A stretch of 64,000 nt of DNA from the NCBI RefSeq assembly GCF_007746075.1, contig NZ_CP036339.1, positions 5,671,786 to 5,735,785 on the forward strand, in the 5' to 3' direction. The notes beneath the pieces are model-generated. The model was not told where the DNA came from. It saw only the letters and a program-made list of their open reading frames with translations, and did not search any database. Below are positions 1 to 8,580 of the stretch, piece by piece. The first letter of the stretch is position 1, and every line of letters begins with the position of its first letter. A program made the position numbers and the translations under genes. This stretch comes from Lacipirellula limnantheis. GTDB lineage: Bacteria > Planctomycetota > Planctomycetia > Pirellulales > Lacipirellulaceae.

Positions 1-112
1 CCAACGGCTTTGGAGCGCATCGATTGCGCTTAGGGACAGCAGCCTGCGCGGTGGGCGTGGAGCTTCGCGCTCGATGTCCCGCTACGGGCAGGCTTGAAAT
101 AGAGGCTCGGCC

Positions 113-787
113 ATGGACGTTAACCTTAAAGTGCTGGAAGGCGCGAAAGTCGGCGCGAAGATTGCCATCAAAAAGCCCGAATTCACCATCGGGCGCAGCC
201 AGGCTTGCAGCCTGTGTGCCGGTAGCAGTGCCGTCAGTCGGCAGCATTGCATGATCAGCCGTGACGAGTCGAAGGTCACGATCCGCGACATGGGCAGCCG
301 CAATGGCACGCTCGTCAACGGCAACAAGATCGAAGGAACGGTCGAGCTTGCCTCAGGCGACGAGATCACGGTCGGCCCGTTGAAGTTCCTGCTCACCATC
401 ACCAGCAGTCTGAACAGCGTCAAGAAGCCCGAAGTCAAAAGCGTCGCCGAAGCCGTGGTCCGCACCGCGACGACGCCGAGCGACAGCATCGGCGACGACG
501 ACATCAGCAAGTGGCTGCTGGGTCCGAATTCGGCCCTCAACGAAACGCAGACCATCCGCATCGACGACACGAACGCGATTCAGAAGATGCACGCCGCAGC
601 CGCCGAAGCGGCCAGCGCCGAGGTCCAAGCAGCTGAGGCGGCCGAGTCGGAAAAGCCGACCGACCACTCGGGCAAACCCGCGAAGCCCGAGCCCGGCAAA
701 CTCCCCAAGGTTGCCGACAAGTCGGGCACAAAGGACAGCCGCGAAGCGGCCGTGGAGGCCCTCCGCGCCTGGAGCCGCCGCCGCTAA
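113..787 (+). CDS. FHA domain protein
   Basis: The protein has 224 residues. Its N-terminal half (about residues 5-97) is a forkhead-associated domain, a phosphothreonine-binding module, with the conserved GRS at 27-29, SRQH at 42-45 and the SRNGTxVNG block at 62-70. The C-terminal third (about 150-224) is Ala/Glu/Lys-rich, probably disordered, and ends in a basic tip. No enzymatic domain is visible, so the likely role is as an adaptor reading Ser/Thr kinase output; two such kinases lie elsewhere in the window, but a direct link is inference. The ATG follows an AGAGG-like ribosome site. The 112 bases upstream to the window edge show no other gene. Confidence 0.88.
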   Translation: MDVNLKVLEGAKVGAKIAIKKPEFTIGRSQACSLCAGSSAVSRQHCMISRDESKVTIRDMGSRNGTLVNGNKIEGTVELASGDEITVGPLKFLLTITSSLNSVKKPEVKSVAEAVVRTATTPSDSIGDDDISKWLLGPNSALNETQTIRIDDTNAIQKMHAAAAEAASAEVQAAEAAESEKPTDHSGKPAKPEPGKLPKVADKSGTKDSREAAVEALRAWSRRR

Positions 788-938
788 GAACCTTCGGCGA
801 CCTCCTGACGTACAATCAAAGCCACCGGCTCGACCGGTGGACGACTCGCCGAGAACCTTGGCGCTAGCTTCGTCCACCCGCCGAGCAGGTGGCTTTCAGT
901 TTACTCCCGCCCACGCGATTCACCCTGCTCTACCGCCG

Positions 939-1193
939 ATGGATATCCAACGCCAACCTCGCGCCCAGAAGCCCAAGGCCGCGTTACTCGGACTCGCCTT
1001 CGACGCCGACGACGGCCAGAAGCGAATCACGCGGGGTCCGAATTTTCTGCTCGCCGGCGGCTCCAAGGAGACCCACGGCATGCTGCAAGAGACGGCCATC
1101 AAGATCAACGAGCGTCTGACCAAAGCCGGCAAGCAGCTCGCCGACGTCTCGGTCAACGAGCTCCGCGATATCGTCGCCGATATTCAGCGCTGA
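939..1193 (+). CDS. Small conserved-looking protein of unknown function
   Basis: The protein has 84 residues. I chose the internal ATG because the longer reading frame upstream overlaps the FHA gene and is low-complexity. The protein is soluble, with a basic N-terminus and an amphipathic helical C-terminal half (about residues 45-84, QETAIKINERLTKAGKQL onward). There is no signal peptide or membrane segment. It lies 151 bp after the FHA gene on the same strand and ends before a strong bidirectional hairpin terminator. I do not recognise the family; codon usage and the clean stop support a real gene. Confidence 0.6.
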   Translation: MDIQRQPRAQKPKAALLGLAFDADDGQKRITRGPNFLLAGGSKETHGMLQETAIKINERLTKAGKQLADVSVNELRDIVADIQR

Positions 1194-1206
1194 TTAACCT
1201 ACTTGC

Positions 1207-1279
1207 GTCATTCTGAGCGCAGCCACGTATCTAGACGCTCGCTATCGACGCCAGATCCCGCGTTCCGCTCGGGATGACG
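1207..1279. repeat. Imperfect inverted repeat, TCATTCTGAGCG type
   Basis: TCATTCTGAGCG near 1208 is matched by CGCTCGGGATGA near 1267, its reverse complement with two changes. This resembles the GTCATCCCGAGCG-type intergenic repeats found in many bacterial genomes. It lies between convergent genes. Confidence 0.5.
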
Positions 1280-1301
1280 GAGTTTCCTGGTCCGCTAAAA
1301 C

Positions 1302-1341
1302 GCAGCAACGGCCGCCGACAATCGTCGGCGGCCGTTGCTGC
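1302..1341. terminator. Perfect 18-bp stem hairpin between convergent genes
   Basis: The arm GCAGCAACGGCCGCCGAC (1302-1319) is followed by a four-base AATC loop and its exact reverse complement (1324-1341). A run of four A bases precedes it at 1297-1300, which would serve as the U-tract for minus-strand transcripts. It sits between the plus-strand gene ending at 1193 and the minus-strand gene ending at 1366, so it probably terminates both. Confidence 0.8.
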
Positions 1342-1365
1342 ATTAGCGATCTGCGGCAAATTCAA

Positions 1366-1830
1366 TTAGAATCCCGCGGTCTCGAATTCCTCTTCCTGGC
1401 TCATCACGCCTTCGCCCATCACCTCGCCCTCGGCGGCAAGCATCGCCCGCCCGGCCGGAGAGAGTCGCACGTAGCCCAGCCCGCGAATCACTTCCAGCAC
1501 TTCGCTGCAGGTCGGGAACATCCGGCCGTTCTTGCGCTTGTATTCGTCCATCGCGTTCATGAACTCGACTTCCTCAATCGAGTAGTCGCGTTCGCAAGTG
1601 GTCGGGTCGATCTGCCGGCGGCGCTGCACCTTGGCCCGACGTTCCAGTGCCGGCGCGGGGGCCGACTCCTCGTTGCGGCGGCGGTCGATCGTCACCATCT
1701 CGTCGCCGGCCTTCGTGCTCTTCCGCGAGGCCGAACGGGGAGTCGCGGCGGTGCGTTGCTTGGGAGCGGCGGCCGTCTTCGACGGGGCGGACTTGCGAGC
1801 GGCGACGGCGGGGGACTTCTTAGCAGCCAT
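1366..1830 (-). CDS. Protein with histone H1-like basic tail and conserved C-terminal domain
   Basis: The protein has 154 residues. Residues 1-42 are an Ala/Lys/Ser/Pro-rich basic tail resembling bacterial histone H1-like or HU-tail sequences. The remainder (about 75-154) is a mixed acidic domain beginning around residue 77 with [20 protein letters not shown] and ending in an acidic tip. The basic tail suggests nucleic-acid binding, but no fold is identified for the C-terminal part. It converges with the small gene at 939 across a strong hairpin. The tail could instead be a low-complexity linker. Confidence 0.72.
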   Translation of the reverse strand: MAAKKSPAVAARKSAPSKTAAAPKQRTAATPRSASRKSTKAGDEMVTIDRRRNEESAPAPALERRAKVQRRRQIDPTTCERDYSIEEVEFMNAMDEYKRKNGRMFPTCSEVLEVIRGLGYVRLSPAGRAMLAAEGEVMGEGVMSQEEEFETAGF

Positions 1831-2250
1831 GGCGAGGTGTTCTCCGTTCGATGGGAAAGCCCGTGGCGGGCGGTCGGCGGGACGGCGGGCACGGTGTCCC
1901 TGACGCTAGCAGAGATCGGTCCACGGCGGCGAGAAAGTAGACCGACTAGGAAAAATAGCACACTTAAGGGGTCTTGCCGGCTTGATCGGCTGGTACGGAT
2001 CAGCGAACCGCTCCGGCCCTGCGGCCGGATCGTCGGAAGGGTCGTTACAGGGTGTTTTGACGGCGCCCATTAACCGGTTCAGCCGGCGCTCAGATCGCCG
2101 GCCACCTCCGGGCCGACGTTTCACCCCGCCAGGATGGCCGGGCGATGGGAAGCGAGGTTGCGACGACCCGGGCCCGTCGCTACCATCCCCGCGCGACCAG
2201 ACTGGCCGGCTCCATTGATTCCACCCGGCCCACTCGTCGAGGAGCTTCCG
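1831..2250. other. Divergent intergenic region
   Basis: This 420-bp region separates the minus-strand basic-tail gene from the plus-strand lipoprotein gene. An A/T-rich patch near 1945-1965 is the only strong base-composition break and may hold a promoter for the minus-strand gene. No gene, tRNA or clear repeat is visible. Confidence 0.4.
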
Positions 2251-2997
2251 ATGCCATCCCCCTTCACCTACTGCCGACTCGCCGTCGGGCTGGCCGCCGC
2301 CTTGGCCCTGGCCGCCGGCTGCAGCCAGGTGACCTCGACCGCGCTGAATTCCGAGGGGGTCCGCCTCTATCAAGCCGGCAACTATCAGCAGGCCGCCGAC
2401 TCGTTTCAACGCGCCATCGCGAACGACCCCAAATCGGCCACCAGCTACTACAACCTGGCCGCCGCGCTCCATAAATCGGGCAAGCTGACGAACAACCCCA
2501 ACGACCTCGCCCAGGCCGAACGCTACTACAACCAGTGTCTGGAGTACGACCCGAATCACGCGGAGTGCTACCGCGGGCTGGCGGTGTTGCTCGTCGAGAC
2601 TGGCCGCACCGACGCCTCGTTCCGCTTGCTCGAGGGCTGGTCGGCCCGCAGCCCGCAGCTGGCCGATCCGAAGATCGAGCTGGCTCGCTTGCTCGAAGAG
2701 CAAAACAACTCACAGCTCGCCTCGGCGCGCCTGGTCGAAGCGCTCGCGATCGACCCGAACAACCCGCGCGCCCTCACCGCTCTTGGCCGGCTCCGCGAAG
2801 TGCAAGGCGATCGCGCGCAAGCGCTTGCCAACTATCAGCGCTCACTCTCGGTGAACCGCTACCAGCCCGAGATCTCCGCGCGCGTCGCGGCGCTGCAAGC
2901 TTCCGGCGCCGGAGCCGGGATGCCGGCCTCGCCGCTGGTTAATCCGACGCCGGGAACACGGACCGCCGATCAGTGGCAGTCTTCGGTGCGATATTAG
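2251..2997 (+). CDS. TPR-repeat lipoprotein
   Basis: The protein has 248 residues. The start ATG is preceded by GAGGAGC. The N-terminus is a lipoprotein signal with a hydrophobic core (about residues 9-22) and lipobox LAAGC, the lipidated Cys being residue 24. Tetratricopeptide-like helical repeats follow from about residue 31 (NSEGVRLYQAGNYQQAADSF, then repeats near 68 and 140-205), with typical Ala/Gly/Pro spacing. The C-terminus is Gly/Ala/Pro-rich. TPR lipoproteins scaffold envelope complexes such as assembly or secretion machines; the partner is not evident. It is probably monocistronic, since the next gene is convergent. Confidence 0.85.
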   Translation: MPSPFTYCRLAVGLAAALALAAGCSQVTSTALNSEGVRLYQAGNYQQAADSFQRAIANDPKSATSYYNLAAALHKSGKLTNNPNDLAQAERYYNQCLEYDPNHAECYRGLAVLLVETGRTDASFRLLEGWSARSPQLADPKIELARLLEEQNNSQLASARLVEALAIDPNNPRALTALGRLREVQGDRAQALANYQRSLSVNRYQPEISARVAALQASGAGAGMPASPLVNPTPGTRTADQWQSSVRY

Positions 2998-3002
2998 ACG
3001 GG

Positions 3003-3084
3003 TGTCAGTGGTCCGTAGTCAGTAGTCAGTCGCGGAAATGCCAAACTTCCATTCGCAACTGACCACTGACAACTGACTACGGAC
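3003..3084. repeat. Inverted repeat built from TCAGTGG/GTCCG words
   Basis: GTCAGTGGTCCGTAGTCAGT at 3003 is mirrored by ACTGACTACGGAC at the right end, with further internal TCAGT/ACTGA words. It abuts the stop codon of the minus-strand glycosyltransferase gene. A close relative lies at 4491-4572 on the other side of that gene. Confidence 0.75.
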
Positions 3085-3085
3085 A

Positions 3086-4354
3086 TTACCGCACGCGATC
3101 CCCCCGCCGGGCGTGCAGACGCTCGAGCAAATCGCTCGCCGCGTCAAGGGAAGCGGCGCCGTCGCAACGGCCTGCGTAGTCTCGACAGCGCTCGCGCACC
3201 TCATCTGACGCGAGCAATGCCCCCAACGTCGCCGCCACGCGCGTCGCTTTGAACTTCTCCTCGGGAACGATCGCTCCCACCCCGAGTCGAGCCAGCCGCG
3301 TTCCGTTATCGAGTTGGTCGTACGCCATCGGCATCACCACTTGCGGCAGCGCACACGCCAGACCCTGCGCGCATGTCCCGATTCCGCCATGATGAACCAG
3401 CGCCGCCGCGCGCGGCAGCAACTGGCTGAACGGCACGAACCCAAAGTGCCTGACGTTCGCCGGAAGTTGCTGCGGCAACTGGTCCGGGTACTTCGTCATC
3501 AACACGCCGCGCCGACTAAGTTGCACGCACACGTCAGCGGCCGTCTGAAAAAAGTCCGTCGCCTGGACGTTGGCCGAGCCGGGCGCGAAGACAATCGGCG
3601 ACTCGCCGGCGTTCAAAAACTCATCGACTTCCGCGCTCAACTGCTGCTCCGCTGGCGGGTCCCACAACGGGAACCCGACCAGCGCCGTGTGCGGCGGCCA
3701 ATCGGGTTGCATCGGCCCGAACCAATCGGGAAACAATCCCAGCACCAACTGCGGCGAGTTGTTGTACTGCGTGAAGATCCGCGCCACCGCCGGCAAGCCA
3801 TGCCGCGCGCGCAGCTTGTTCACCGCCGGCGCAATCAGCGGATCGATCTTCCACTTGTCCGCCGCCCAAAAAACGCCGCGCTTCGCCCAGCGCGGCCACG
3901 TCGCCATATTCGGCACGCCCATGTAGCGCGACGTCTCATGCACGGTCGTCAGCGCCATCGGGGCGAAATGCACTGTCGCCAGCGGCACGTCGTGCCGCTC
4001 ATGATAGATGCGGCTTGCCATGTCGAGCCCATGGGCCGCGAGCACCGTCTCGCCCGGCGTCACCTGAGACTCAAGCAGCGCGTAGACTTCATCCAAGTAA
4101 TGGGCCGCGCCGCGCGTCAGCACCAGCGTCAGCCCGCGCTGCGGGTGCCACAGATCGGGATGCTGCATCAGTTCCCGATACTCATCCGCCGTCCCCAGCG
4201 GCAACATTTCCAGGCCGGCGCCTTCCACTACCGATTGGAAATAGGGGTTCACGATCACCGACACGCGATGCCCACGCGCCCGCACCGCCGCCCCCAGCCC
4301 GACCATCGGCAGCACGTCGCCGTAGCTGCCAAACGCGCTGAGAATCAGATGCAT
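3086..4354 (-). CDS. Family 1 glycosyltransferase (UDP-sugar, UGT/MurG-like fold)
   Basis: The protein has 422 residues, typical for GT1 enzymes. The N-terminal acceptor domain opens with the GSYGDVLP motif (residues 9-16) characteristic of the sterol or rhamnolipid-type glycosyltransferase group. The C-terminal donor-binding domain has HHGGIGTCAQGL from residue 321 and a DQ pair near 346-347, the usual nucleotide-sugar contact. It therefore transfers a sugar from an activated donor to a small lipid or polyketide-like acceptor, substrate unknown. There is no signal peptide, so it is cytoplasmic or membrane-peripheral. It is flanked on both sides by copies of the same inverted-repeat family. 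Confidence 0.9.
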   Translation of the reverse strand: MHLILSAFGSYGDVLPMVGLGAAVRARGHRVSVIVNPYFQSVVEGAGLEMLPLGTADEYRELMQHPDLWHPQRGLTLVLTRGAAHYLDEVYALLESQVTPGETVLAAHGLDMASRIYHERHDVPLATVHFAPMALTTVHETSRYMGVPNMATWPRWAKRGVFWAADKWKIDPLIAPAVNKLRARHGLPAVARIFTQYNNSPQLVLGLFPDWFGPMQPDWPPHTALVGFPLWDPPAEQQLSAEVDEFLNAGESPIVFAPGSANVQATDFFQTAADVCVQLSRRGVLMTKYPDQLPQQLPANVRHFGFVPFSQLLPRAAALVHHGGIGTCAQGLACALPQVVMPMAYDQLDNGTRLARLGVGAIVPEEKFKATRVAATLGALLASDEVRERCRDYAGRCDGAASLDAASDLLERLHARRGDRVR

Positions 4355-4490
4355 CGCCCCGTTTCCATCACCCGGCCGTAGAAGATCGTGGAACTGGGCT
4401 CAATCGTCGCACGCCCTCGCCGAACCGACAACCCCGCTCGCGGCGAGACCGACGTTGCGATTGCCCTGCACTGCGATGACAATGGAGTTC

Positions 4491-4572
4491 GTCAGTGGTC
4501 CGTTGTCAGTCGTCAGTTGCCAAAAGGCCTGCATTTCAATCGCAACTGACAACGGACCACTGACAACTGACA
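4491..4572. repeat. Inverted repeat built from TCAGTGG/GTCCG words (second copy)
   Basis: GTCAGTGGTCCGTTGTCAGT (4491 on) is mirrored by ACTGACAACGGACCACTGAC ending near 4566, with extra half-words outside. It is the same family as 3003-3084. It lies just upstream of the membrane protein gene at 4613. Confidence 0.8.
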
Positions 4573-4612
4573 TTCCTCCCCAAGTCGATTCATTCCTAAC
4601 GATTCCAGTCGA

Positions 4613-5389
4613 ATGCCCCCCCAACCGCCGGAAGATGACGACGACTTCGAGCTCGAACTCGAGCCGGTCGATCCCGAGATCATCGCCCACGCCCAAGCCC
4701 GCGCGCAACACACCGTCGAGTCGGCCGTCAAAAAGATCGACGTCGACGAACTCTACGAAGGCCACAGCGGCTACAGCGATCTCGAGCTCAATCTCAGCGG
4801 CCTGAAGTCGTTCCGCTTCACCACCCGCACGCTGCTGCTGATCACCGCCATCCTCGCGATCGGGATGACGGTGAAACTCATCCTCGGCGGTTGCATGGCG
4901 ATCTTCCTGGGCATGGTCGCCGCCGTCGCCCTCGGCTGGTACTGGGTGTCCAAACTCGATCGCCAGCAAGAATCGGAACGCGCCCGTCGCCGCGAAGATT
5001 TCTTCGCAAGCAAGGGACGCCCCGCGGCGGGAACCGCAACTGCACCGGGAACGGCGCCGCCGATGCCTGCATCGCCATTCGACCCCGAACTCCCCGCCGC
5101 GGCCGATGTCGAGCCCCTGGAGAAGCCCCCCTTCTTCGACGTGAAGTTCGCCTTCTCGATGCAGGAGCTCTTCATCACGATGACCGCCGCGGCCATCGCC
5201 ATGGGTCTATCGATGCTAATGCCGCGCGAGTACCTCGCCATGATCCTCGGCTTCATCGCCCTCGGCGGCCTCGTGACCAATGCCTCCGGATATGTCCCGC
5301 CCCGCCTGGTCGTCCTCGGTTGGTGGCTGCTCATGGTTTTCTACCTCGCCGTCAGCCTCTTCGCCGCAACGAGTTCAGCCGGTCCTTAA
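4613..5389 (+). CDS. Integral membrane protein of unknown function
   Basis: The protein has 258 residues. An acidic N-terminal stretch (residues 7-22, DDDDFELELE) is followed by a soluble segment, two membrane helices (about 72-90 and 93-112), a basic and Pro/Ala-rich cytoplasmic-type linker (115-170), and three more helices (about 186-203, 206-225, 231-252). No catalytic or transporter motif is seen. It stands alone between two inverted-repeat elements and is not obviously co-transcribed with fhcB. I do not recognise the family. Confidence 0.75.
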   Translation: MPPQPPEDDDDFELELEPVDPEIIAHAQARAQHTVESAVKKIDVDELYEGHSGYSDLELNLSGLKSFRFTTRTLLLITAILAIGMTVKLILGGCMAIFLGMVAAVALGWYWVSKLDRQQESERARRREDFFASKGRPAAGTATAPGTAPPMPASPFDPELPAAADVEPLEKPPFFDVKFAFSMQELFITMTAAAIAMGLSMLMPREYLAMILGFIALGGLVTNASGYVPPRLVVLGWWLLMVFYLAVSLFAATSSAGP

Positions 5390-5401
5390 CTTCGGAAAAA
5401 C

Positions 5402-5473
5402 CAGAATGACGAAATCCGAATGACGAATGAAACACGCTTGCGTTCGTCATTCGGATTTCGTCATTCGTCATTA
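5402..5473. repeat. Inverted repeat, CGAAATCCGAATGACGAA type
   Basis: GACGAAATCCGAATGACGAA (from 5409) is mirrored by TTCGTCATTCGGATTTCGTC on the right arm, with the 9-base word (GA)ATGACGAA itself repeated. It occupies the gap before fhcB. A second copy lies at 28576-28653. Confidence 0.85.
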
Positions 5474-5516
5474 ATTCCCAAGCATCCTGCGAGCTTCAAC
5501 TCCCTACGCTAGCTCA

Positions 5517-6824
5517 ATGTCTCAAACAATCACCGACTACGTCTGCACCGCCTGCGGCTGTCTCTGCGACGACCTCACGCTCACCATCGAGGGCCGCCGC
5601 ATCGCGCGCGTCGAGCCCCCCTGCCCTGTCGCTGCCGCGTTCTTCTTGGGGGAACGCCCCGCACCGCCGGCAGCCGCGATGATTGACGGCCAGCCCGCCG
5701 AGCTCGAAGCCGCCCTCGCCCGCGCCGCTGAAATCTTGCAGGCCGCCAGCGCCCCGCTCCTCTTCGGCCTGCAACACGCCACGGTCGACGCCCAGCGCGC
5801 CGCCGTGGCGCTTGCCGACCGCCTCGGCGCGACGATCGACCCCACCGACGCCGCGGGCCGCAGCCAAAATCACGCCGCCATCCAGACGCTCGGCGCCGTC
5901 ACCGCCACGCTCGGCGAAGTCGCCGACCGCAGCGACCTGATCGTCTACTGGAACTGCAACCCTGCCGTCACCCATCCGCGCCACCTCGAGCGCATCGCCC
6001 GCCACCCGTATGCAGCCCCGGGCGAACACCCGACGAAGCGGCGCGTCATCGTCGTCGCTCCGGAGCGAAATGCTTCGACCTCGCTTGCCGACGACGCCCT
6101 CACGCTCCGCACCGACAGCGACCTCGCCTCCCTCGCCGTCGTCCGCGCCATCGCCGCCGCGGCCACGCCGGCAGACGTGCGGATCGAGAACGAGGACCAG
6201 GTAGAGCGTCAAACGGGGGCTTCTCTAGCCCAATGGGCGTACCTCGCCGAGCGATTGAAGCATGCCCGTTACGCGGCGATCTTCTACGCGCCCGATAAGT
6301 CCGATCCCGGCGGCGCCGATCCCATCGCCCACTCGATCACCGAGCTCGTCCGCGACCTCCACCGCCACACCCGGGCCGTCGCGCTCCCCTTGGGCGAACC
6401 GGGCAATGCCGCCGGCGCCGCTCAGGTCCTCGCCTGGCAGACTGGCTTCCCCAACGCCGTCAACTTCGCCGCCGGCTATCCGCAAAGCGTCCCCGGCGAG
6501 TCAACCGCTGGTGCGATCCTCGAACGCGGCGAAGCCGACGCAGCGATCGTTATCGCCGCCGACCCACTCAATCCGCCAACGACGGCTCTCTCCGCCGCCG
6601 CGCAAGATCACTTAAAGCAGATTCCGACGATCGTCCTCGACGATCACGCCACCGAAACGGCGAAGCTAGCGGCCGTCGCCATCTTCACGCCGACCTTCGG
6701 CATTGAAACTTCGGGAGAAGTCTTCCGCAGCGACAACATCGCCCTCCCCCTCCGCGCTGCGATCGCGCCGACTCGCCCCACAGCCGAAGAATTAATGCAA
6801 CGTCTCCTGGCACTTATGAATTGA
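5517..6824 (+). CDS. fhcB: Formyltransferase/hydrolase complex subunit B (formylmethanofuran dehydrogenase B-like)
   Basis: The protein has 435 residues and matches FwdB/FmdB-type subunits. The N-terminal CxxCxCxCDD motif (Cys 10, 13, 15, 17) with a later Cys 36 resembles the iron-sulfur site of the archaeal enzyme. Between Cys 36 and about residue 146 there is no cysteine, so the Cys (near residue 118 in archaeal FwdB) that binds tungsten or molybdenum is absent; the local sequence is GRSQNHA. This is known of bacterial FhcB, whose complex does formyl transfer and hydrolysis rather than redox chemistry. Its partners FhcA and FhcC lie 1.8 and 6.6 kb downstream, not adjacent. The start ATG has no strong Shine-Dalgarno. 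Confidence 0.9.
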   Translation: MSQTITDYVCTACGCLCDDLTLTIEGRRIARVEPPCPVAAAFFLGERPAPPAAAMIDGQPAELEAALARAAEILQAASAPLLFGLQHATVDAQRAAVALADRLGATIDPTDAAGRSQNHAAIQTLGAVTATLGEVADRSDLIVYWNCNPAVTHPRHLERIARHPYAAPGEHPTKRRVIVVAPERNASTSLADDALTLRTDSDLASLAVVRAIAAAATPADVRIENEDQVERQTGASLAQWAYLAERLKHARYAAIFYAPDKSDPGGADPIAHSITELVRDLHRHTRAVALPLGEPGNAAGAAQVLAWQTGFPNAVNFAAGYPQSVPGESTAGAILERGEADAAIVIAADPLNPPTTALSAAAQDHLKQIPTIVLDDHATETAKLAAVAIFTPTFGIETSGEVFRSDNIALPLRAAIAPTRPTAEELMQRLLALMN

Positions 6825-6977
6825 ACCGCCAAGAGCGCCAAGGAAGAATTTGGGAACCGCCGATGAACGCAGATAAACGCGGATGAATTAATTTCTTATT
6901 TGCGTTTATCTGCGTTCATCGGCGGTTCCTATTTTGTCTGTTGTATTTCCTTGGCGCTCTTGGCGTCCTTGGCGGTT
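6824..6977. repeat. Nested inverted repeat, CGCCAAGG outer and ATGAACGC inner arms
   Basis: The outer arms are AACCGCCAAGAGCGCCAAGG and the matching CCTTGGCGCTCTTGGCG plus TCCTTGGCGGTT. The inner arms are a perfect 26-bp inverted repeat at 6855-6880 and 6902-6927 (ATGAACGCAGATAAACGC and its complement). It begins at the last base of fhcB and ends 20 bp before the convergent PAP2 gene, so it could act as a bidirectional terminator. Confidence 0.88.
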
Positions 6978-6996
6978 AACTCTTCTCACGCCAACG

Positions 6997-7758
6997 TCAA
7001 AGCGAAGCCCGCCGCACCTCGATCGGGTGCGCCAAATCCTGCTCGATTACGCCATGATCCTGTAGCCAAATCGTGACGCACCAGCACACCAGCGCCCAAG
7101 AAGCTCCCACGGCCCAACCGGCCAGCACGTCGCTCGGCCAATGAACCCCTAAGTAGACGCGGCTCACGCCAACGGCGCCCGTCACCAGCATCGCCACGCC
7201 GATGAGCAAGATCTTCAGCCGGCGTCGCGGCACAAATCGCGACGCCACCATCCCCAGCGTCAGATAGACGGCCGCCGCCATCGTGGAATGTCCGCTGGGA
7301 AAGCTCGACGTGTAGACCATCGACCCGTGCGGCACCAAGTCGGGCCGCGGTCGATCGAACGACTGCTTCAGCGCCGTCGCCAGCAAGATGGCGCCGGCGC
7401 CGGCGATGGCGACGTAGATCGCAGCGCGGTGCATCGAAGCCAGCCAGAAAAACGAGACGACCGTGGCGGTGATCAACGATAGCACAGCCACGCCGCCGAG
7501 CGCCGTCATGTCCCGGCCGACCTCCTCCACCCAACGCGGACCGATCGGATCGGCCAGGTCGTCCGGCATACGCATCGCCAGCAATATTCGTTCGTCCAAA
7601 TCGCCGGTCGAGCCGCGCACCACCGCCCGCGACAAACTAAAAAAGCCAATCGCGAGCAGAGCGGAGACCACCGCCAAAATCAGCGCCGAGCGCGTCCACC
7701 GCCGATGCTCGGCCAGCGTCTCGCTCGCCAAGCTCGTCTTGTCGCTGCTTGCCATCAC
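6997..7758 (-). CDS. PAP2-family membrane phosphatase
   Basis: The protein has 253 residues and about six membrane helices. The three-part PAP2 signature is complete: K131-x6-R138-P139, PSGH at 154-157, and S199-R200-x5-H206-x3-D210. These enzymes dephosphorylate lipid phosphates such as phosphatidic acid or undecaprenyl pyrophosphate at the membrane. It lies between fhcB and fhcA on the opposite strand, which breaks what might otherwise be an fhc operon. Whether it recycles undecaprenyl pyrophosphate or acts on another lipid cannot be told from sequence alone. Confidence 0.92.
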   Translation of the reverse strand: MMASSDKTSLASETLAEHRRWTRSALILAVVSALLAIGFFSLSRAVVRGSTGDLDERILLAMRMPDDLADPIGPRWVEEVGRDMTALGGVAVLSLITATVVSFFWLASMHRAAIYVAIAGAGAILLATALKQSFDRPRPDLVPHGSMVYTSSFPSGHSTMAAAVYLTLGMVASRFVPRRRLKILLIGVAMLVTGAVGVSRVYLGVHWPSDVLAGWAVGASWALVCWCVTIWLQDHGVIEQDLAHPIEVRRASL

Positions 7759-7869
7759 ATTTCCCTAACCGCATTAGTTTTAAGCGCCAAGGACGCCAAG
7801 GGACGACATGCGTTTAACCACGAAACAGACGAAAGTAATAAAAGTTAATGCCATCCTCTCTTCATACTT

Positions 7870-7927
7870 CTCTGCGCCTCTGCGAGAGATCTCACCAAAA
7901 GCCCAAATTTCTCGCAGAGGCGCAGAG
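7870..7927. repeat. Inverted repeat CTCTGCGCCTCTGCGAGA
   Basis: The 18-base arm at 7870-7887 is exactly mirrored at 7910-7927, with a 22-base spacer. The arm contains two tandem CTCTGCG words. Confidence 0.85.
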
Positions 7928-8116
7928 AGGCAGCCAGAGACACTCTATCCTGCTTTCGTTCATTTCATCAGTTTCGTGGCCAATCTCCCCGCCCCGGCAT
8001 TTCCATGGCCGACGGCGGTTGCTTTCTCCCTCTCAAAAATCTCAAAACTACCCTGCAGAAAATGGCCACCCAATCCGCTAGGCTTCTGTTGCAGCACGCT
8101 CCGGCAACTTGCTATC

Positions 8117-8189
8117 TAGCCCCGGGCTCCGCCCGGGGGTCGGCCTCCATCCCGGCGAGTGTCGCCCCGCGAACTGCTACCCCCCAACG
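8117..8189. repeat. REP-like element, truncated copy
   Basis: It has the left hairpin CCCCGGGCTCCGCCCGGGG, the conserved TCGGCCTCCAT core and the GCTACCCCCC start of the right arm, then ends. The hairpin uses a G-C pair at the variable stem position. Confidence 0.8.
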
Positions 8190-8224
8190 AAGAACCTATT
8201 TCAACCGTCGACACGACGCGCAAC

Positions 8225-8309
8225 TACCACAGAGCAGACAGAGAGCCCAGAGAAGACGACCAGCGGATCATCTCCCTTCGCTGGTCTCTGAGCTCTCTGT
8301 GGTTAAATC
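8225..8309. repeat. CACAGAG-type inverted repeat
   Basis: ACCACAGAGCAGACAGAGAG on the left is mirrored by CTCTGAGCTCTCTGTGGT on the right. An inner pair, GACCAGCG and CGCTGGTC, closes the loop. Confidence 0.8.
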
Positions 8310-8580
8310 ATTATCCGCTCAGCATTCCAAGCATGACGGCCGTTGAAGTTGGCTTCGGAGCCGGGGCCGAAAACTCTCCGACGACCTATCCTGTCCCTTC
8401 GACTTCCGTCGCGACACAAACGACAAAAATCGCCACGCCAAAATCATAACCTCAATCAAATCAGCAACTTAAGCCGAGCGAATTATGTCGCCAAAAACAA
8501 CGTTCGCCACCTAACGCCAAAACGACAAAAATCACTAGCAACAACTCCGCGGCCACCCGACCCGCCAGCATCCAGCCCCC

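Larger units (their letters stand above)
7759..8580. other. 822-bp intergenic region rich in dispersed repeats
   Basis: No convincing gene is present; short reading frames in it are repeat-derived. It holds a CGCCAAGG half-repeat (about 7788-7805), an inverted CTCTGCG element (7870-7927), a truncated REP-like copy (8117-8189) and a CACAGAG inverted repeat (8225-8309). A/T-richer sequence at about 8400-8560 may contain the fhcA promoter. Confidence 0.6.
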
